From Paenibacillus sp. MSJ-34 (lineage in GTDB: Bacteria > Bacillota > Bacilli > Paenibacillales > Paenibacillaceae): a stretch of DNA of 64,000 nucleotides. Below are positions 62,450-64,000 of this stretch, piece by piece. The notes below the pieces were generated by a model. It did not search any database and was not told the origin of the DNA. It saw only the letters and a list, made by a program, of their open reading frames with translations. The position numbers and the translations under genes are program-made. The stretch covers positions 1-64,000 of the forward strand of contig NZ_JAHLPR010000003.1 of the NCBI RefSeq assembly GCF_018918005.1. The letters are read 5' to 3'. How positions within the stretch are numbered: position 1 is the stretch's first letter; every line of letters starts with the position of its first letter.

Positions 62450-62780
62450 ATTGCGATGCATATGCAATATGATGGCCGTCTTCGAACCCTTTGGCAAAGC
62501 CGGCGTTGAATCCTTCGTTATACGCCTGATCGAACGCCTGATTGAATTCATTCCCTTGCGGCGGGCCCGCATTGTCCTGAATGACCGGCCTGCTGCGGCG
62601 GGCATGACCTTTCCGTTTAAGCCGTTTTAAACGGCGCTTGCGAATCGGTCTGATCCGTCTTTTGATTCGGCGCTTCAACTTTTTATGAATGAAACGGCGT
62701 TTTCCTTTGAATAACCGTCTCCCCTTTTTCACGATGCGAATTTTTCTCTTTCTTAGCGCCTTTGTCTTTGTTTTTTTCAT
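62448..62780 (-). CDS. Highly basic protein with [FY]xx[AG] repeats, candidate spore-surface component
   Basis: 110 residues. The first 60 are about half Lys/Arg (KRKIRIVKKGRR, KKLKRRIKRRIR). After a short linker come six tetrapeptides of the form [FY]xx[AG] (FNQAFDQAYNEGFNAGFAKG). The same module, basic stretch plus aromatic-xx-G, opens both CgeB-like proteins at 57258 and 58448. No enzyme domain. ATG 62780 follows GGAGG by 8 nt. Last of a four-gene minus-strand operon. Probably a structural or scaffold protein (inference). Confidence 0.8.
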   Translation of the reverse strand: MKKTKTKALRKRKIRIVKKGRRLFKGKRRFIHKKLKRRIKRRIRPIRKRRLKRLKRKGHARRSRPVIQDNAGPPQGNEFNQAFDQAYNEGFNAGFAKGFEDGHHIAYASQ

Positions 62781-63090
62781 TCCGCTTATCCTCCTGCACT
62801 CCTCGGGTCCCATTCGTTAGTGCGTTGAAAGCTGGAGCCAACCACGGCTTAGTAGGAGTTCCTTTTTTTAATCGCCGAGACGCGACGCCGGCCGCCATCG
62901 AGCTTAAGGCTTGCTGGTATCCGGTTACGACTTGCATATTTTCGCCGATACGGTGCGCGAGCGCCTTCGACTCCTCATGTTCCGCCACATCGGCAATAAC
63001 GTTTAGTATGCGGGCGATCGCTTGTTGGCTGTGCGCAATCGAATCAACAAGCTTTAGCTTAACGATCCTTTCCTTCGTCCAGAGGTCCAT
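62683..63090 (-). CDS. Small helical protein with basic tail
   Basis: 135 residues. Helical N-terminal 75 (LVDSIAHSQQAIARILNVIA, NMQVVTGYQQALSSMAAGV) is like the two other small proteins upstream; then a Lys/Glu-rich tail (NEKNKDKGAKKEKNSHREKG). It overlaps the start of the basic protein by 98 bp in another frame and overlaps the upstream gene by 32 bp. ATG 63090 lies inside the upstream gene with a weak AAGG. Function unknown. Confidence 0.65.
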   Translation of the reverse strand: MDLWTKERIVKLKLVDSIAHSQQAIARILNVIADVAEHEESKALAHRIGENMQVVTGYQQALSSMAAGVASRRLKKGTPTKPWLAPAFNALTNGTRGVQEDKRNEKNKDKGAKKEKNSHREKGETVIQRKTPFHS

Positions 63091-63433
63091 TGCCTGTGTC
63101 CCCTATATCAAAATTGCCGCCAAACATTCCGTCGAACCCGTCTCCGCCCGAATCCGCGTCCCGATTCAATATGACCCGCAAATTATGGGCCAGGCCGTGT
63201 TCCAATTTCGTTAATCCGTCGATCACCTCGACAAGTTGCTCATGAATCGCGATCGGCTCCTTCAATTGATCTTCATGACTTGTAAAAGCGTGTTCGGATA
63301 AATGGTTCAACGCCCAATTGCGCACTTTCTCGGCTTCGACCGCTTTCGCTTCCAGGATCATGGAAATATTCCATTGCAACTTGGCGCTTGCATCCAAAAT
63401 ATGCAAGTACGTCTCCTCTCTGTTCAATACCAT
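63059..63433 (-). CDS. Small helical protein with Gly/Asp tail
   Basis: 124 residues. Predicted helices (YLHILDASAKLQWNISMILE, AEKVRNWALNHLSEHAF, EVIDGLTKLEHGLAHNLRVI), ending in an acidic, Gly-rich tail (GGDGFDGMFGGNFDIGDTG). Similar size and pattern to its neighbours. No catalytic motif. Between the 95-residue gene and the 135-residue gene in the operon. Confidence 0.7.
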   Translation of the reverse strand: MVLNREETYLHILDASAKLQWNISMILEAKAVEAEKVRNWALNHLSEHAFTSHEDQLKEPIAIHEQLVEVIDGLTKLEHGLAHNLRVILNRDADSGGDGFDGMFGGNFDIGDTGNGPLDEGKDR

Positions 63434-63463
63434 CCCCTCGCTTCCGGGCCCGGGTTCACGTCT

Positions 63464-63751
63464 TTACTCTTCTCCCTGATCTCCGATTTCCTTCATGACA
63501 TGGGTTAAATTTTCCGCCACCGCCTCCTGCAAATCGGCGATGCTGTTTAGATAGGCAACGATATTTTTCGTTACTATCGCCGAATTCTCGATCAAACCGT
63601 CCACACCCGAGAATTCCGGATGCCGGTCGGGCAAGGCGTGGATGATCTGCGACATTCGGACCGCAACCTGGCGTTTGGCATCGATGACCCTAGCCATGTG
63701 CTGATGGGAATAAGACATGTGTACGATCATTTCACTTATTTTTTGATGCAT
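63464..63751 (-). CDS. Small helical protein (annotated in related genomes as sugar-epimerase-like, doubtful)
   Basis: 95 residues. Sequence MSYSHQHMARVIDAKRQVAV, MSQIIHALPDRHPEFSGVDG, SIADLQEAVAENLTHVMKEI is all-helical. From memory, close homologues occur in Paenibacillus and carry the label nucleoside-diphosphate sugar epimerase, which the length and lack of a Rossmann fold make implausible. GGGAGG lies 8 nt before the ATG. First gene of the operon that ends in the basic repeat protein. Confidence 0.78.
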   Translation of the reverse strand: MHQKISEMIVHMSYSHQHMARVIDAKRQVAVRMSQIIHALPDRHPEFSGVDGLIENSAIVTKNIVAYLNSIADLQEAVAENLTHVMKEIGDQGEE

Positions 63752-63829
63752 CCCATTCCCTCCCCATTAACGATAACCCACCCTATTACAACATATGCCG
63801 TCGAATGTACCCTGCTACATGTCAAGCGC

Positions 63830-64000
63830 CTATATATACATCCCTTTAATTAGCGGAGCGGAAACGATCGGCAAGCCTTCCGGCATCTCTCTCAGCCGCT
63901 CCTCGGACAACGGCATTCGATTTTTCAAATGCAAATTCCAGACGGCGGCCGCGTGCTCGCTCACGATTTTCCGTTTCTGCTGTCCGATATACTGATATAG
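63830..64000 (-). CDS. C-terminal end of an unidentified gene cut by the window edge
   Basis: The frame is open to the window end and encodes 56 residues before the TAG at 63830-63832. It contains a stretch with QQKRKIVSEHAAAVWNLHLK and RLREMPEGLPIVSAPLIKG, which reads like real protein with typical codon use. No family was recognised. Confidence 0.7.
   Translation of the reverse strand, partial: LYQYIGQQKRKIVSEHAAAVWNLHLKNRMPLSEERLREMPEGLPIVSAPLIKGMYI

Overview
The window looks like a chromosomal segment of an endospore-forming Bacillota, most likely Paenibacillaceae (Paenibacillus or Cohnella type; inference from gene content). Pointers are a clear gerE, a GerM-type lipoprotein, a YhcN/YlaJ sporulation lipoprotein, FapR and PerR operators, two CgeB-like spore-maturation proteins, strong GGAGG ribosome sites and mid-range GC. 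No tRNA, rRNA, CRISPR array or intact prophage was seen.

1-14.5 kb is a mosaic of housekeeping and sporulation genes: germM-type lipoprotein, a phosphatidylglycerophosphatase A homologue, dps behind a PerR box, an MBL hydrolase, a methyltransferase, gerE, a small excisionase-like HTH gene, and an amino-sugar operon. In that operon an RpiR-type regulator is fused in frame to NagB, followed by nagA, behind a promoter with three TGAAA-N4-TTTCA palindromes spaced exactly 33 bp apart. A lone tyrosine integrase, a YhcN-like lipoprotein, a membrane protein and fabH under a FapR box follow.

14.6-47.9 kb is a large glycan locus. manC-rmd-gmd make GDP-6-deoxy-mannose-type sugar. The divergent operon holds a C-methyltransferase, a 3,5-epimerase-like protein, a reductase, a second zinc-ribbon methyltransferase, a CmcI-family methyltransferase, a glycosyltransferase, rfbF and rfbG; it reads as a pathway to a CDP-activated, C-methylated 6-deoxy sugar. 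After a YesMN-type two-component system with its own sugar-binding protein come about ten more glycosyltransferases, three more methyltransferases, a DUF1796 protein, small beta-rich proteins, and a 548-residue surface-fibre-like protein with 22 HAEG repeats and a Peptidase_G2-type C-terminus. No flippase, polymerase, ABC exporter or undecaprenyl-phosphate sugar transferase is visible. This fits glycosylation inside the mother-cell cytosol during spore-coat assembly rather than capsule export (inference).

48-50.1 kb is an island with a degenerate IS1595-like transposase gene between two families of tandem repeats that are related in inverted orientation. 50.1-59.6 kb resumes glycan genes: a UDP-L-FucNAc set (fnlC, fnlA, fnlB-like), two SDR proteins, glycosyltransferases and two cgeB-like genes. 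59.7-62.4 kb carries a frameshifted GGDEF/HD-GYP gene, a 32-residue membrane peptide and a DUF5317 gene. 62.4-63.8 kb is an operon of small helical proteins ending in a very basic protein with [FY]xx[GA] tetrapeptide repeats; the same basic-plus-[FYW]xxG module starts both CgeB-like proteins. The right edge cuts an unidentified gene.
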